NCBI RefSeq assembly: GCF_003944795.1
Contig: NZ_RWBG01000004.1
Coordinates: 124,001 to 188,000, forward strand
Reading direction: 5' to 3'
DNA: 64,000 bases
From: Mangrovimonas spongiae
GTDB lineage: Bacteria > Bacteroidota > Bacteroidia > Flavobacteriales > Flavobacteriaceae
Shown: piece by piece, positions 38,507-47,370 of the stretch
Numbering within the stretch: position 1 is the stretch's first letter
Layout of the letters: each line of letters starts with the position of its first letter
Notes under the pieces: generated by a model
What the model saw: only the letters and a program-made list of their open reading frames with translations
Told to the model about the DNA's origin: nothing
The model's database searches: none
Made by a program: the position numbers and the translations under genes

Positions 38507-40096
38507 TTAGTCAAATTCAGATGTAAAATGAAATTTTATACTTGGATATTTTTGTTGGGTCATTTGTAATGAGAATGGCGAATCTGCCAAAAACACCAAT
38601 TGCCCTTGCTTATCTTTAGCTAAATAGCGTTGTTTTACTCTTAAAAACTCTTTGTACTCATCATTTTTAGGATCGTCAGGATCCACCCAACACGCTTTAT
38701 GAACGGCTAGGTTTTCATAACTACATTTAGCACCATATTCGTGTTCTAAACGGTATTGAATCACTTCGTATTGCAGGGCGCCAACAGTTCCTATTACTTT
38801 TCGTCCATTAAGCTCTAAAGTAAATAATTGGGCAACACCTTCGTCCATTAACTGATCGATACCTTTATATAATTGTTTAGATTTTAAAGGATCGGCGTTA
38901 TTAATATACCTAAAATGCTCTGGAGAGAAACTAGGAATACCTTTGTAATGAATGTCTTCACCTTCGGTTAAAGTATCTCCAATTTTAAAGTTTCCAGTAT
39001 CATGTAATCCTACAATATCACCAGGATAAGAAATGTCTACAATTTCTTTCTTTTCAGCAAAAAAAGCATTTGGGCTTGAGAATTTTAGCTTTTTACCATT
39101 TCTAACGTGTAGGTAAGGTGTGTTTCTTTTAAATTCGCCAGACACAATTTTTACGAATGCTAAACGGTCTCTGTGGTTAGGATCCATATTCGCATGAATT
39201 TTAAAAACAAAGCCTGTAAACTTATTTTCATCGGGTTTTACCAGGCGTTCCTCACTTTGTTTTGGTCTTGGTCTTGGCGCTATTTCAACGAAGCAATCTA
39301 AAAGTTCGCGAACACCAAAATTGTTTAAAGCCGACCCAAAAAATACAGGTTGAAGTTCACCTTTTAAATAGGTGTCTTTATTAAACGATGGGTAAATACC
39401 CTCGACAAGTTCAATTTCTTCGCGTAAGGTATTGGCTGATGTTTCTCCAACAAGTTCGTCAAGTTCTTCAGAAGCCAAATCTGAAATCTCTATAGTTTCT
39501 TCAATATGCTTTCTACTATCGCCACTAAAAAGATTCACATTCTTTTCCCATAGGTTGTAAATACCTTTAAAATCGTAGCCCATACCAATAGGAAAACTCA
39601 TAGGAACAACTTTTAAACCTAACTTTTGTTCTATTTCATCTAAAAGATCGAAAGCGTCTTTTCCTTCACGGTCTAACTTGTTTATAAAAACAATCATCGG
39701 GATGTTTCGCATTCTACAAACTTCAACTAGCTTTTCGGTTTGTTCCTCAACCCCTTTAGCCACATCAATAACCACAATAACACTATCGACAGCTGTTAGG
39801 GTTCTAAAAGTATCTTCGGCAAAATCCTTGTGACCAGGTGTATCTAAAATGTTAATTTTGGTACCATTATACTCAAAAGCTAAAACAGATGTTGCTACCG
39901 ATATACCACGTTGGCGCTCAATCTCCATAAAGTCACTCGTCGCCCCTTTTTTTATTTTGTTGCTTTTTACAGCACCAGCTTCTTGTATGGCGCCACCAAA
40001 TAGCAGTAATTTTTCGGTTAATGTTGTTTTACCAGCATCTGGATGCGAGATAATACCAAAGGTACGTCGTCTTTCTATTTCTTTTTTAAAGCTCAT
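38507..40096 (-). CDS. prfC: Peptide chain release factor RF3
   Basis: A 529-residue GTPase that removes RF1/RF2 from the ribosome after termination. ATG at 40096 gives the usual start [31 protein letters not shown]; an upstream ATG (40123) adds nine residues that do not look conserved. G-domain motifs [27 protein letters not shown] and NKLDREGKD are all present. The EF-G-like domain II and the RF3-specific C-terminal domain are complete. It is divergent from idi. Confidence 0.95.
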   Translation of the reverse strand: MSFKKEIERRRTFGIISHPDAGKTTLTEKLLLFGGAIQEAGAVKSNKIKKGATSDFMEIERQRGISVATSVLAFEYNGTKINILDTPGHKDFAEDTFRTLTAVDSVIVVIDVAKGVEEQTEKLVEVCRMRNIPMIVFINKLDREGKDAFDLLDEIEQKLGLKVVPMSFPIGMGYDFKGIYNLWEKNVNLFSGDSRKHIEETIEISDLASEELDELVGETSANTLREEIELVEGIYPSFNKDTYLKGELQPVFFGSALNNFGVRELLDCFVEIAPRPRPKQSEERLVKPDENKFTGFVFKIHANMDPNHRDRLAFVKIVSGEFKRNTPYLHVRNGKKLKFSSPNAFFAEKKEIVDISYPGDIVGLHDTGNFKIGDTLTEGEDIHYKGIPSFSPEHFRYINNADPLKSKQLYKGIDQLMDEGVAQLFTLELNGRKVIGTVGALQYEVIQYRLEHEYGAKCSYENLAVHKACWVDPDDPKNDEYKEFLRVKQRYLAKDKQGQLVFLADSPFSLQMTQQKYPSIKFHFTSEFD

Positions 40097-40213
40097 AAAA
40101 TCAAATAAAACAATGGTGTGCAAAGATACTATTATTGTTTACAATAAAAATGAATGTAATGATTAGGTTTTTATTTTTATAGAAATATTAATACTTTAAA
40201 AAAACGGATTTGG

Positions 40214-40221
40214 TATTTTTG
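40214..40221 (+). promoter_or_regulatory. Candidate -7 box for idi
   Basis: TATTTTTG fits TAnnTTTG and ends 5 bases before the ATG at 40227, which would give a leaderless or nearly leaderless mRNA. No clear -33 TTG is seen. Confidence 0.4.
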
Positions 40222-40226
40222 TTTTA

Positions 40227-40751
40227 ATGAAAGAAGAACAAGTAATTTTAGTTAACGAAAAAGACGAACAAATAGGATTAATGCCCAAAATGGAAGCCCA
40301 TGAAAAAGGGTTACTGCATCGGGCATTTTCGGTGTTTGTGTTTAATGATAAAAATGAATTAATGATACAACAACGTGCGGGACATAAATACCACTCGCCG
40401 TTGCTTTGGACTAACACCTGTTGTAGTCATCAAAGAGAAGGTGAGGATAATATCTCGGCAGGGAAACGTCGTTTGCAGGAGGAAATGGGGTTTAAAACCG
40501 ATTTAAAGGAAACCATATCGTTTATTTATAAAGCACCGTTTGATAATGGTTTGACCGAACACGAATACGATCATATTTTAATCGGGTATTATAATGATGC
40601 CCCAAACATTAATCCAAGTGAAGTAGCCGATTGGAAGTGGATGAGTTTACATGCTGTAAATACAGACATAAAAGCGAATCCAAATCAGTATACAGCGTGG
40701 TTTAAAATTATTTTCGAAAAGTTTTACGAACATATTAATGTAGAAGGATGA
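40227..40751 (+). CDS. idi: Isopentenyl-diphosphate delta-isomerase, type 1
   Basis: A 174-residue Nudix-fold isomerase interconverting isopentenyl and dimethylallyl diphosphate. It has HRAFSVFVFN (31-40), the catalytic cysteine in WTNTCCSHQREGE (Cys65), and the Nudix-like GKRRLQEEMGF. The acidic segment EHEYDHILIG completes the metal site. It overlaps the next gene by 4 bases (ATGA), so translation is coupled to the pterin synthase gene. Confidence 0.94.
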   Translation: MKEEQVILVNEKDEQIGLMPKMEAHEKGLLHRAFSVFVFNDKNELMIQQRAGHKYHSPLLWTNTCCSHQREGEDNISAGKRRLQEEMGFKTDLKETISFIYKAPFDNGLTEHEYDHILIGYYNDAPNINPSEVADWKWMSLHAVNTDIKANPNQYTAWFKIIFEKFYEHINVEG

Positions 40752-41158
40752 AAGTCACCGTCAGTAGAAAAGCACATTTTAACGCAGCACATAGGTTGAA
40801 TAGAAAAGATTGGGACGATGTCAAAAACAAGGCAGTTTTTGGTAAGTGTAATAACCCTAATTTTCACGGTCACAACTATGAGTTAATCGTTAGTGTTACT
40901 GGCAATATTAATCCAGAAACGGGTTATGTGATAGATATAAAAGAGCTTAAAGAGCTTATTAGAGTAGAAATAGAAGAGGCTTTCGATCATAAAAACTTAA
41001 ACTTAGAGGTCCCAGAGTTTAAAGAACTTAACCCAACAGCGGAGAACATTTCGGTTGTCATTTATAACAAGCTAAAACCTAAGTTACCTTCAAATTTAAG
41101 TTTGGAAATAACCCTTTACGAAACACCAAGAAACTTTGTGACCTATTCAGGAAACTAA
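40748..41158 (+). CDS. queD: 6-carboxytetrahydropterin synthase / PTPS family
   Basis: A 136-residue T-fold protein. Zinc ligands are His15 (FNAAHRL) and His40/His42 in the motif CNNPNFHGHNYEL, which also holds the catalytic Cys34. The late ETPRNFVTY carries the substrate-anchoring Glu. The family converts dihydroneopterin triphosphate to 6-carboxytetrahydropterin in queuosine synthesis, or makes 6-pyruvoyltetrahydropterin; sequence alone does not separate them. Coupled to idi, with manA 4 bases downstream. Confidence 0.85.
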   Translation: MKVTVSRKAHFNAAHRLNRKDWDDVKNKAVFGKCNNPNFHGHNYELIVSVTGNINPETGYVIDIKELKELIRVEIEEAFDHKNLNLEVPEFKELNPTAENISVVIYNKLKPKLPSNLSLEITLYETPRNFVTYSGN

Positions 41159-41162
41159 ACTT

Positions 41163-42137
41163 ATGAAAGAAGAATTATTGTATCCCATAAAATTTACACC
41201 AATACTTAAAGAAAAAATTTGGGGTGGCGAAAAATTAAAACAATTACTTAACAAGCAAAGTAATTTGTCTAATATTGGTGAAAGTTGGGAAATTAGCGAT
41301 GTAGAAGGAGATACATCAATTGTTTCAAATGGTGAGTTAAAAGGAAAAACACTAAAAACATTATTAAAAACCTACCAATCTAACTTAATAGGCGAGAAGA
41401 ACTATAAGGTTTTTGGCGACAAATTTCCTTTGTTAATCAAGTTTATTGATGCCAAGCAGGATTTATCTATTCAATTGCATCCTAATGATGAATTGGCAAA
41501 AAAACGTCATAACTCATTTGGTAAAACCGAAATGTGGTACGTTATGCAGGCCGATGAAGGCTCCAACCTGATTATAGATTTTAAAGAAAAAATTACACCA
41601 GAAGTTTATTTAAAACATTTAGAAGCTAAAACGTTACCTTCAGTATTAAATTTTGAAAACGTAACATCTGGCGACACATTTTTTATAGAAGTAGGCCGTG
41701 TACATGCCATTGGAGCAGGCGTAATGTTGGCAGAAATACAACAAACCAGCGACATTACCTATCGTATTTATGACTGGAATCGTGTTGATGCTAATGGTAA
41801 TGGGCGTGAGTTACACAACGATTTGGCTCTTGATGCTATTGGTTTTGATATGCCTAATAATTTTAAGATAGCTTACAATAAGGATAAAAATCAATCGAAC
41901 TCAATGGTGAGCTGTCCTTACTTCACGACAAACTATTTAGAACTCGATACAGTACTTGACAAAGAAAACACATACGATTCTTTTATAATCTATATGTGTG
42001 TTGAAGGTGATGCCCAAATTGTTTCAGAAAATAAAACCGTTGAATTACAAGCAGGAGAAACCGTATTACTTCCTGCTGCATTAAAAACATTTAAAATAAA
42101 AGCTGAAAGCACTAAGCTTTTGGAAGTTTATATATAA
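41163..42137 (+). CDS. manA: Mannose-6-phosphate isomerase, class I
   Basis: A 324-residue cupin enzyme converting mannose 6-phosphate to fructose 6-phosphate. Zinc-binding motifs are DLSIQLHPND, the GKTEMWYVMQ segment and GRVHAIGAGVMLAEIQQTSD. The protein is the short, bacterial form. It probably supplies mannose for surface polysaccharides. It is the third gene of the idi-queD-manA run with a 4-base gap. Confidence 0.92.
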   Translation: MKEELLYPIKFTPILKEKIWGGEKLKQLLNKQSNLSNIGESWEISDVEGDTSIVSNGELKGKTLKTLLKTYQSNLIGEKNYKVFGDKFPLLIKFIDAKQDLSIQLHPNDELAKKRHNSFGKTEMWYVMQADEGSNLIIDFKEKITPEVYLKHLEAKTLPSVLNFENVTSGDTFFIEVGRVHAIGAGVMLAEIQQTSDITYRIYDWNRVDANGNGRELHNDLALDAIGFDMPNNFKIAYNKDKNQSNSMVSCPYFTTNYLELDTVLDKENTYDSFIIYMCVEGDAQIVSENKTVELQAGETVLLPAALKTFKIKAESTKLLEVYI

Positions 42138-42163
42138 ATTTAAAAGAATAAAATAAGTAAATT

Positions 42164-42433
42164 ATGGCAAATAAAAGAGATTTAAAAAAAGACATTAATT
42201 ATGTTTTAGGAGACATTATCGAATCGGTTTATATATGGGAATATACTAATACCGATAAAAACTCTAAAAAAGGTGAAGCTATCATAGATGAAGCTATTGA
42301 AACGTTTGACGATTTAATGGAACGTGTAAATAAAAGAGGTCTTGATGATGCAAAGGCTCATTTTAAGGCAATTAACAACGATTTAGAAACCAAGGCTAGA
42401 TCTTTAGTGGATAAAATAAATAAACTTGGTTAA
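42164..42433 (+). CDS. Conserved small protein of unknown function
   Basis: An 89-residue charged, helical protein without a signal peptide or membrane segment. Two predicted amphipathic helices are separated by an acidic linker (about 5-30 and 42-87), with many Lys/Asp/Glu and a KARSLVDKIN tail. I do not recognise a named family, though it resembles short proteins seen in other Flavobacteriaceae. It follows manA by 26 bases and ends 7 bases before the promoter of the second tRNA-Thr. Confidence 0.7.
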   Translation: MANKRDLKKDINYVLGDIIESVYIWEYTNTDKNSKKGEAIIDEAIETFDDLMERVNKRGLDDAKAHFKAINNDLETKARSLVDKINKLG

Positions 42434-42440
42434 AAAAATG

Positions 42441-42471
42441 TTTGCAAATTTAATTTACAGAGTTATATTTG
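42441..42471 (+). promoter_or_regulatory. Consensus promoter of the single tRNA-Thr gene
   Basis: TTTG (42441-42444), a 19-base spacer and TATATTTG (42464-42471) give a full Bacteroidota consensus. The tRNA begins 12 bases after the -7 box. Confidence 0.8.
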
Positions 42472-42483
42472 CGCACGTTTTTT

Positions 42484-42557
42484 GCCGATGTAGCTCAGCT
42501 GGCTAGAGCAGCTGATTTGTAATCAGCAGGTCGTGGGTTCGAGTCCCTCCATCGGCT
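42484..42557 (+). tRNA. tRNA-Thr (anticodon TGT), second copy
   Basis: 74 bases, identical in every position to the tRNA at 24554-24627. It stands alone with its own promoter and terminator. Confidence 0.97.
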
Positions 42558-42566
42558 CTTAAATAA

Positions 42567-42599
42567 AAAAGCCTCTCAAAATTTTGAGAGGCTTTTTTT
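42567..42599. terminator. Bidirectional terminator
   Basis: AAAAGCCTCTCAAAA pairs with TTTTGAGAGGCTTTT, with A- and T-runs on either side. It ends the tRNA-Thr transcript and the minus-strand DUF4369 gene, whose stop codon follows at once. Confidence 0.9.
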
Positions 42600-42600
42600 A

Positions 42601-43299
42601 TTAGTTTTCTTTCAACTCTAAAATGTAGTTGTCCAGGATTTTTCCGTATTTAGAATCTTTAATTCTAGGTGTAAGCGATTGGTTAATGGTATCTAACCAT
42701 TTTGGTTGCGCATCGTAAACTTCAGAAAGGGCTAAATATGGCGCTATTTCACTGTCATTATTAGTTACAGCAAAATTTACGGTATATAAATACTTACTTT
42801 TAATAAGCTTATTAATAGCAATTTGACTTTCATTTATTTTTGATGAATCTCCTGATTTTATAGCTTCAAGTTTATCTTTGTACAACTCTAAACTTTTATC
42901 GTTAAAACGACTCATTACTTTTAAATAGTCTTCGTAAAGCGCTTGTTGTTTAGAGCCTTTAATAGTGGCATCAACAACAAAGTTTTTTAGTGTTGTATTA
43001 ATTTCAGTTATTCCTTTATCGGCGAAAAATACAATACGATTATCGGTATTTTTTGTACTGTTTTTATCTAACCTTAAATATAAGGCCTCTGGAACTTCTA
43101 ATGCAGAAGATAATTCAAAGTTGGAATCTCCTTTAAGAAGCAAAGAGTCTAAAATAATAATTGAGGAATCCTGTACTTTTTCTAAGTAAAGTGTTCCCTT
43201 TTTTAAACCTTTTACATGACCTTTAACAATGAGGTCTTGCGATGTGTTATTACAACTAATAATAGATAAAGTAATTAAGGCTAAAAACAGTTTTTTCAT
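42601..43299 (-). CDS. DUF4369-type lipoprotein
   Basis: A 232-residue protein with a lipoprotein signal (lipobox IISC, Cys16) followed by a DUF4369-like beta-sandwich (VKGHVKGLKKGTLYLEKVQDSSIIILDSLLLKGDSNFEL) and a helical C-terminal half. DUF4369 domains often precede thioredoxin-like domains in Bacteroidota, but here no CxxC module follows. It is probably anchored in the outer membrane facing the periplasm. Function unknown. Confidence 0.8.
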   Translation of the reverse strand: MKKLFLALITLSIISCNNTSQDLIVKGHVKGLKKGTLYLEKVQDSSIIILDSLLLKGDSNFELSSALEVPEALYLRLDKNSTKNTDNRIVFFADKGITEINTTLKNFVVDATIKGSKQQALYEDYLKVMSRFNDKSLELYKDKLEAIKSGDSSKINESQIAINKLIKSKYLYTVNFAVTNNDSEIAPYLALSEVYDAQPKWLDTINQSLTPRIKDSKYGKILDNYILELKEN

Positions 43300-43341
43300 A
43301 CTAAATGTTCTAAAAATTAAGCGGCAAATATAAACGATTTT

Positions 43342-44607
43342 TTAAGCACCTGAAGCTATTTTCATAAGTTCGGTACATATAATGGCGCCATAGGTTCCAA
43401 CAACATACCCAAAAACAGCCAGTAAAGCACCAACAGTTGCTAAAGACGGGTGAAATGCTGCGGCAACAACTGGAGCAGAAGCGGCTCCACCAACATTTGC
43501 TTGACTTCCTACAGCTAGGAAGAAATAAGGTGCTTTAATAAGTTTTGCGACTAAAATGAGCAATCCAGCATGAATGGCCATCCAAATTAAACCAATTAAA
43601 ATTAGTCCAGGGTTTTCAAATATTTTCCCTAAATCCATTTTCATACCAATGGTTGCAACAAGAATATAAATAAAAACACTTCCTATTTTGCTTGCGCCAG
43701 CACCTTCTAAGTTTTTCGCTTTGGTAAATGATAGTATTATACCAATTAAAGTAGCAATAGATATTAACCAAAAGAATCCACTTCCAAACGAGGATAAAGC
43801 GCTTTTAGGATCGCTAACAGCTTCAAAATTGTCGTTTAAAAATGTTGAAATTTTTTCCGATCCAAAATGCGCAATTCCAACCGCCACAAAAGCAAACATG
43901 AGAATAAGCATTAAGTCGGTTAGCGTTGGTATTTTGGTAATTTTATCACTAAAATTTTGTACTTTTTGTTGTAACTCATCAATGGCTGTATTATCGGCTT
44001 TTAACCAATTATCAATCTTTTTTCGTTTTCCAATACCTAAAAGAATAATAGCCATCCAAATGTTTGCAACTACAATATCAACTAATACCATACCACCGTA
44101 AAGCTCTTGATTGAATTCGTAAATCTCTAGCATAGCAGCTTGATTAGCACCACCGCCAATCCAACTTCCTGCTAAAGTTGCAAGACCTCTCCAAACGGCA
44201 TCAAATCCTGCGCCACCAACGGTTTCTGGAGAAAATGTCGATACAATTAAAATAGCTATTGGTCCACCAATTATAATACCTATAGTTCCTGTGAAAAACA
44301 TAGCTAAAGCACGCCAACCTAGGTTAAATACAGCTTTTAAATCAATACTTAAGGTTAATAAAACTAATGATGCAGGTAGTAAATATCTACTAGCAATAAA
44401 GTAAGTTTTAGAAATATCGGCAGAGATTAACCCTGAAGAGTTAAAAATAGCTGGAATTAAATAACACATTAACAGCCCTGGAATGTATTTGTAAAATACG
44501 GGCCAGAAGCCTGTTTTTTTAGATTCGGTATAAAATACAAAGCCAAGAGCTAGCATTAAAAGGCCAAAAACTATGGCATCGTTTGTGAATATTGGTTGGT
44601 TTTCCAT
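43342..44607 (-). CDS. DUF819 family membrane protein (YjcL-like)
   Basis: A 421-residue integral membrane protein with about eleven hydrophobic helices. Family traits are GSWIGGGANQAAMLEIYEF, the central hydrophilic loop (about 195-225), and a late AVGSQANVGGAASAPVVAAAFHPSLATVGALLAVFGY. DUF819 proteins look like transporters, but no substrate is established. It stands alone on the minus strand. Confidence 0.87.
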   Translation of the reverse strand: MENQPIFTNDAIVFGLLMLALGFVFYTESKKTGFWPVFYKYIPGLLMCYLIPAIFNSSGLISADISKTYFIASRYLLPASLVLLTLSIDLKAVFNLGWRALAMFFTGTIGIIIGGPIAILIVSTFSPETVGGAGFDAVWRGLATLAGSWIGGGANQAAMLEIYEFNQELYGGMVLVDIVVANIWMAIILLGIGKRKKIDNWLKADNTAIDELQQKVQNFSDKITKIPTLTDLMLILMFAFVAVGIAHFGSEKISTFLNDNFEAVSDPKSALSSFGSGFFWLISIATLIGIILSFTKAKNLEGAGASKIGSVFIYILVATIGMKMDLGKIFENPGLILIGLIWMAIHAGLLILVAKLIKAPYFFLAVGSQANVGGAASAPVVAAAFHPSLATVGALLAVFGYVVGTYGAIICTELMKIASGA

Positions 44608-44652
44608 GTGTCGTTATAATTTGTGCTGCAAAATACCAAAATTAATGGGTAT

Positions 44653-44685
44653 AAAAAAAGCGACTTATTAGTCGCTTTTATTTTT
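44653..44685 (-). terminator. Terminator of the SPFH-DUF4177-RHH operon
   Basis: AAAAGCGACT and AGTCGCTTTT form the stem. The minus-strand reading ends in TTTTTTTA. The stop codon of the RHH gene (44668-44670) lies inside the hairpin. Confidence 0.8.
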
Positions 44686-44847
44686 ATCGGATTTGTTTTT
44701 AGGAACTCTGTTGTGCTCTTTTAAGGCTTGCATTAATATCCACTCGATTTGGCCATTGGTGCTCCTGAATTCATCAGAAGCCCATTTTTCAATGGCTTTG
44801 AGCATATCTTCGTTAAGTCGTAATGCAAATGCTTTTTTCTTAGACAT
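44668..44847 (-). CDS. Arc-like ribbon-helix-helix DNA-binding protein
   Basis: A 59-residue protein on the minus strand from ATG 44847. KKKAFALRLNEDMLKAIEKWA (3-23) gives the beta-strand and first helix of an Arc/CopG ribbon-helix-helix, and EFRSTNGQIEWILMQALKEHN (26-46) gives the second helix; the tail is basic. Such proteins are usually autoregulators that bind short repeated operators. It is the last gene of a three-gene operon with an SPFH protein and a DUF4177 protein; the stop sits in the terminator hairpin. Direct repeats with 11-base spacing upstream of the operon are a candidate operator. Confidence 0.82.
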   Translation of the reverse strand: MSKKKAFALRLNEDMLKAIEKWASDEFRSTNGQIEWILMQALKEHNRVPKNKSDKNKSD

Positions 44848-44849
44848 TG

Positions 44850-45008
44850 TTACCTGTTTTTCTCTCTTTCAAAGACTATAGTTGTCATAGATGTGTTAAT
44901 ATGTATAACTTGCCAACCTTCCCTTGCATATTGGTTAAGATGATCTTCCAGTTTTTGTGTAGGGTTTCTAAACCCAATAGATTTGGAAATGACTTTATAC
45001 TCTTTCAT
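44850..45008 (-). CDS. DUF4177 family small protein
   Basis: A 52-residue protein on the minus strand from ATG 45008. The pattern EYKVISKS, KLEDHLNQYAREGWQVIHI and a closing TIVFEREK is that of DUF4177 proteins, small alpha-beta proteins with an invariant Gly-Trp (GW) core and no known activity. Its stop is 2 bases before the RHH start and its own start is 19 bases after the SPFH stop, so the three genes form one operon. Confidence 0.82.
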   Translation of the reverse strand: MKEYKVISKSIGFRNPTQKLEDHLNQYAREGWQVIHINTSMTTIVFEREKNR

Positions 45009-45027
45009 TGATTATTTGGATTTTATT

Positions 45028-45888
45028 TTAATGATTTAATGTTCCTGCATTAACTACTGGTGAGGCGTCTTTATCACCACAAAGAATAACCATTAGATTG
45101 CTAACCATAGCTGCTTTACGTTCTTCGTCTAGGTCAACAATCTCTTTTTTGCCTAATTCTTCAAGTGCCATTTCTACCATACTTACAGCTCCTTCTACTA
45201 TTTTATGTCTTGCGGCAACTATAGCTGTTGCTTGTTGGCGTTTTAACATGGCATTTGCTATTTCTTGAGCATAAGCTAAATAGCCAATTCTTGCTTCAAG
45301 AACTTCTATGCCTGCAATAGAGAGTCTTTCATCAATTTCTTTTTCTAGAGCAGCACTAACTTCATTTACGCTTGATCTAAGTGTGATGTCTTCATCCATA
45401 CCTTCATCAGCAAAATTGTCATAAGGGTACATACTTGCTAATTTTCTTACTGCTGCATCTGTTTGAACACGAACAAAATTTTCGTAATTATCAACATCAA
45501 AAGCTGCTTTGTAAGTGTTTTCTACGCGCCATACCAAAATAGTACTAATCATTACTGGGTTTCCTAATTTGTCGTTTACTTTAAGCCGCTCGCTATCAAA
45601 ATTACTAGCACGTAATGATATTTTCTTTTTTGAATAGAATGGATTTACCCAGTAAAAACCATTTTTATTAATTGTACCAACATATTTTCCAAATAATAGT
45701 AGAACTCTAGAACCGTTAGGTTGTACCATAACAAAACCAATGGCTAATATAATAGCGCTTAGGATGGATATAATAAACCATGGACTTTTAGTTAATATAA
45801 TTGCTGCTATGCTTCCAAATAAGATTAAAGCAAAAATAAATAACATCAAATAACCATTTGCTGGAACAATAATTTTTTCTTGTGTCAT
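45028..45888 (-). CDS. SPFH/band 7 domain membrane protein
   Basis: A 286-residue protein with two adjacent N-terminal membrane helices (about 10-55) followed by a band 7 domain (VGTINKNGFYWVNPFYSKKKISLRASNFDSERLKVNDKLGNPVMISTILVWRV) and a helical C-terminal region (GYLAYAQEIANAMLKRQQATAIVAARHKIVEGAVSMVEMALEEL). SPFH proteins assemble into large membrane cages or rafts and often control proteases. It heads the operon with the DUF4177 and RHH genes, an unusual pairing of a membrane scaffold with a small DNA-binding regulator. Confidence 0.9.
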   Translation of the reverse strand: MTQEKIIVPANGYLMLFIFALILFGSIAAIILTKSPWFIISILSAIILAIGFVMVQPNGSRVLLLFGKYVGTINKNGFYWVNPFYSKKKISLRASNFDSERLKVNDKLGNPVMISTILVWRVENTYKAAFDVDNYENFVRVQTDAAVRKLASMYPYDNFADEGMDEDITLRSSVNEVSAALEKEIDERLSIAGIEVLEARIGYLAYAQEIANAMLKRQQATAIVAARHKIVEGAVSMVEMALEELGKKEIVDLDEERKAAMVSNLMVILCGDKDASPVVNAGTLNH

Positions 45889-45905
45889 ATTTTTTAATTT
45901 AAAGT

Positions 45906-45932
45906 GATATTAAAATGATATCATAAAGATAT
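45906..45932. promoter_or_regulatory. Three GATAT repeats at 11-base spacing, candidate operator
   Basis: GATAT occurs at 45906-45910, 45917-45921 and 45928-45932, exactly 11 bases apart. The middle one is part of the palindrome ATGATATCAT (45915-45924). The array lies 18 bases upstream of the SPFH start codon. The one-turn spacing suits cooperative binding of ribbon-helix-helix dimers on one face of DNA. Confidence 0.45.
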
Positions 45933-46052
45933 AATTAAGTTTGTTTAATTCCAAATTAAAGTTTGGCACAAATATTGTTTTACATTTAATACTGTAGATT
46001 ACAAAGTAAGTTTTATACAGTATTCATATTTTTGGTTGGTTAGTTAGTTGAA

Positions 46053-46088
46053 AAAAAAGCAGTTCGATTTCGAACTGCTTTTTTATTT
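46053..46088 (-). terminator. Terminator of the alpha/beta hydrolase gene
   Basis: AAAAAGCAGTTCG and CGAACTGCTTTTT form a 13-bp stem with a 4-base loop. Long A- and T-runs flank both sides, so it may work in both directions. Confidence 0.88.
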
Positions 46089-46108
46089 TTTGTAAAACGG
46101 GAAATTAA

Positions 46109-47041
46109 TTATTTAATAAAGTCAACTATTGCTTTTACAACTTCTGGGTTTATAGATCTTGCAGATTCATTATAAGATTTCGAGTTTTCTAGAGTATCAC
46201 CTTTTATAGTAAAGAAAATATGATTCATATTATCGATTATTTTTAGGGTACTGTTTTTAGCCGATTGATGGAGTAGTTGTGCTTCTTCGACAGATACTTG
46301 TAAATCTTTTGTGCCATTAATAATTAAACAGGGAATTTCTAGTTTGGCTATAATTTCTTGTGGATTATATTGTATCCAATTAATCATAAAGGGTTGTAAA
46401 TCTTCATTAAAAAGGCTTGCTAAAGCTGGTGGGTAATCGCTAGTTGTTTGTCCTTTTTTTAACGATGCTAACACTTTTTCTGAAGGTTCTTTAAAAATTG
46501 GCGCACTTTTTTCAATTTGTTCTAACAACACATTGTCTATAGATTTTCCAGCTCCCGAAAGTGAAATAAATCCTGCTACATGTTTATTAGAAGCTAAAAG
46601 GCCAATTAAACTCCCTTGACTGTGGCCAGCAATATATATGTTTTTGTACGTTTTAGTATTCACAAAATAATTGACTACTGCTTGGGCATCGGTTACAAAA
46701 TCATCAAATAAAATATTGTTGTCATTTATTTTACCTTGCTTGATAAGTTTTACCGATCGTTTGTCGTATCTAAATGTAGCGATACCATTTTTAGTTATTC
46801 CTTCGGCAAGTTTTTTTAACGAATTGTTTTTCATAAAGTTTTGGTTACCGTTTCTATCGGTAGGACCAGAACCAGCAATAATGATAACCAAATTGGACGT
46901 TTTATTATTTGGAGTTAATAATGTGCCATCAATAAGTTTTGTAATAGCTATTTCTTTAGCTTGGAATGTTGTGTCCTGTGCTTTAGTTACTAAAGGAAAC
47001 ACTATAAATGTGATTAAAATAATTCGTGCCAAATTTTTCAT
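46109..47041 (-). CDS. Exported alpha/beta hydrolase
   Basis: A 310-residue protein with a signal peptide (1-21, ending in TKAQ). The oxyanion strand is LVIIIAGSGPTDRNGNQ, the nucleophile elbow is AGHSQGSL (GxSxG), the acid is near IINGTKDLQVSVEEA, and the catalytic His is in NMNHIFF. The layout matches secreted serine hydrolases/esterases of the alpha/beta family. Its substrate is unknown. It has no close neighbour in the same direction. Confidence 0.87.
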   Translation of the reverse strand: MKNLARIILITFIVFPLVTKAQDTTFQAKEIAITKLIDGTLLTPNNKTSNLVIIIAGSGPTDRNGNQNFMKNNSLKKLAEGITKNGIATFRYDKRSVKLIKQGKINDNNILFDDFVTDAQAVVNYFVNTKTYKNIYIAGHSQGSLIGLLASNKHVAGFISLSGAGKSIDNVLLEQIEKSAPIFKEPSEKVLASLKKGQTTSDYPPALASLFNEDLQPFMINWIQYNPQEIIAKLEIPCLIINGTKDLQVSVEEAQLLHQSAKNSTLKIIDNMNHIFFTIKGDTLENSKSYNESARSINPEVVKAIVDFIK

Positions 47042-47370
47042 AGTTGTTTTTTATTTTCTTTATCTAAAGATATAATAATTCTTAGCATATAAAACGGATT
47101 TTTTAATTTTTAGGCGTGTATTTCGTCGATAAAATTAAATATTTCGACCTTAAATGTTAAAAAAACATGTATTTCATCGAAAATATATGTCTTTAAACGT
47201 TCTTGTAGGTATTTAATTATACATTTGGTGTGTACTAGAAAATTACTTTTTAGTTCAATGGATTAATTAATTAATATTTGCATTATGTTGTTGATACTAG
47301 AGACCCTAAATCTAACTACATATATAAATGCAAATGAAACAGAAAACCGAGGTTGAGGGACCTCGGTTTT
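47042..47370. other. Intergenic region with TATTTC repeats and a possible small RNA
   Basis: About 330 bases without a clear gene. TATTTC occurs at 47121, 47142 and 47170; the outer two share TGTATTTCRTCGA (47119-47131 and 47168-47180), and the first two are 21 bases apart. A TACATTTG box (47220-47227) and the terminator at 47343-47372 could bound a plus-strand RNA of about 140 bases, which includes a 23-codon frame from ATG 47285. None of this is proven. Confidence 0.35.

Noticed and set aside
23210-42557. Two identical tRNA-Thr genes 18 kb apart with a tyrosine recombinase gene beside the first, suggesting an integrative element between att sites
   Set aside because: The DNA between is core housekeeping (tuf, rpl, rpoBC, prfC, idi, manA) and the recombinase is a normal Xer protein next to hpf. 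The repeat is a whole functional tRNA gene, not a partial att copy.
44693-44881. Plus-strand 62-codon frame
   Set aside because: It runs antisense through the ribbon-helix-helix gene, and its composition (many Ser, Phe, Leu, Cys) is that of a shadow. The minus strand has the recognisable DNA-binding protein.
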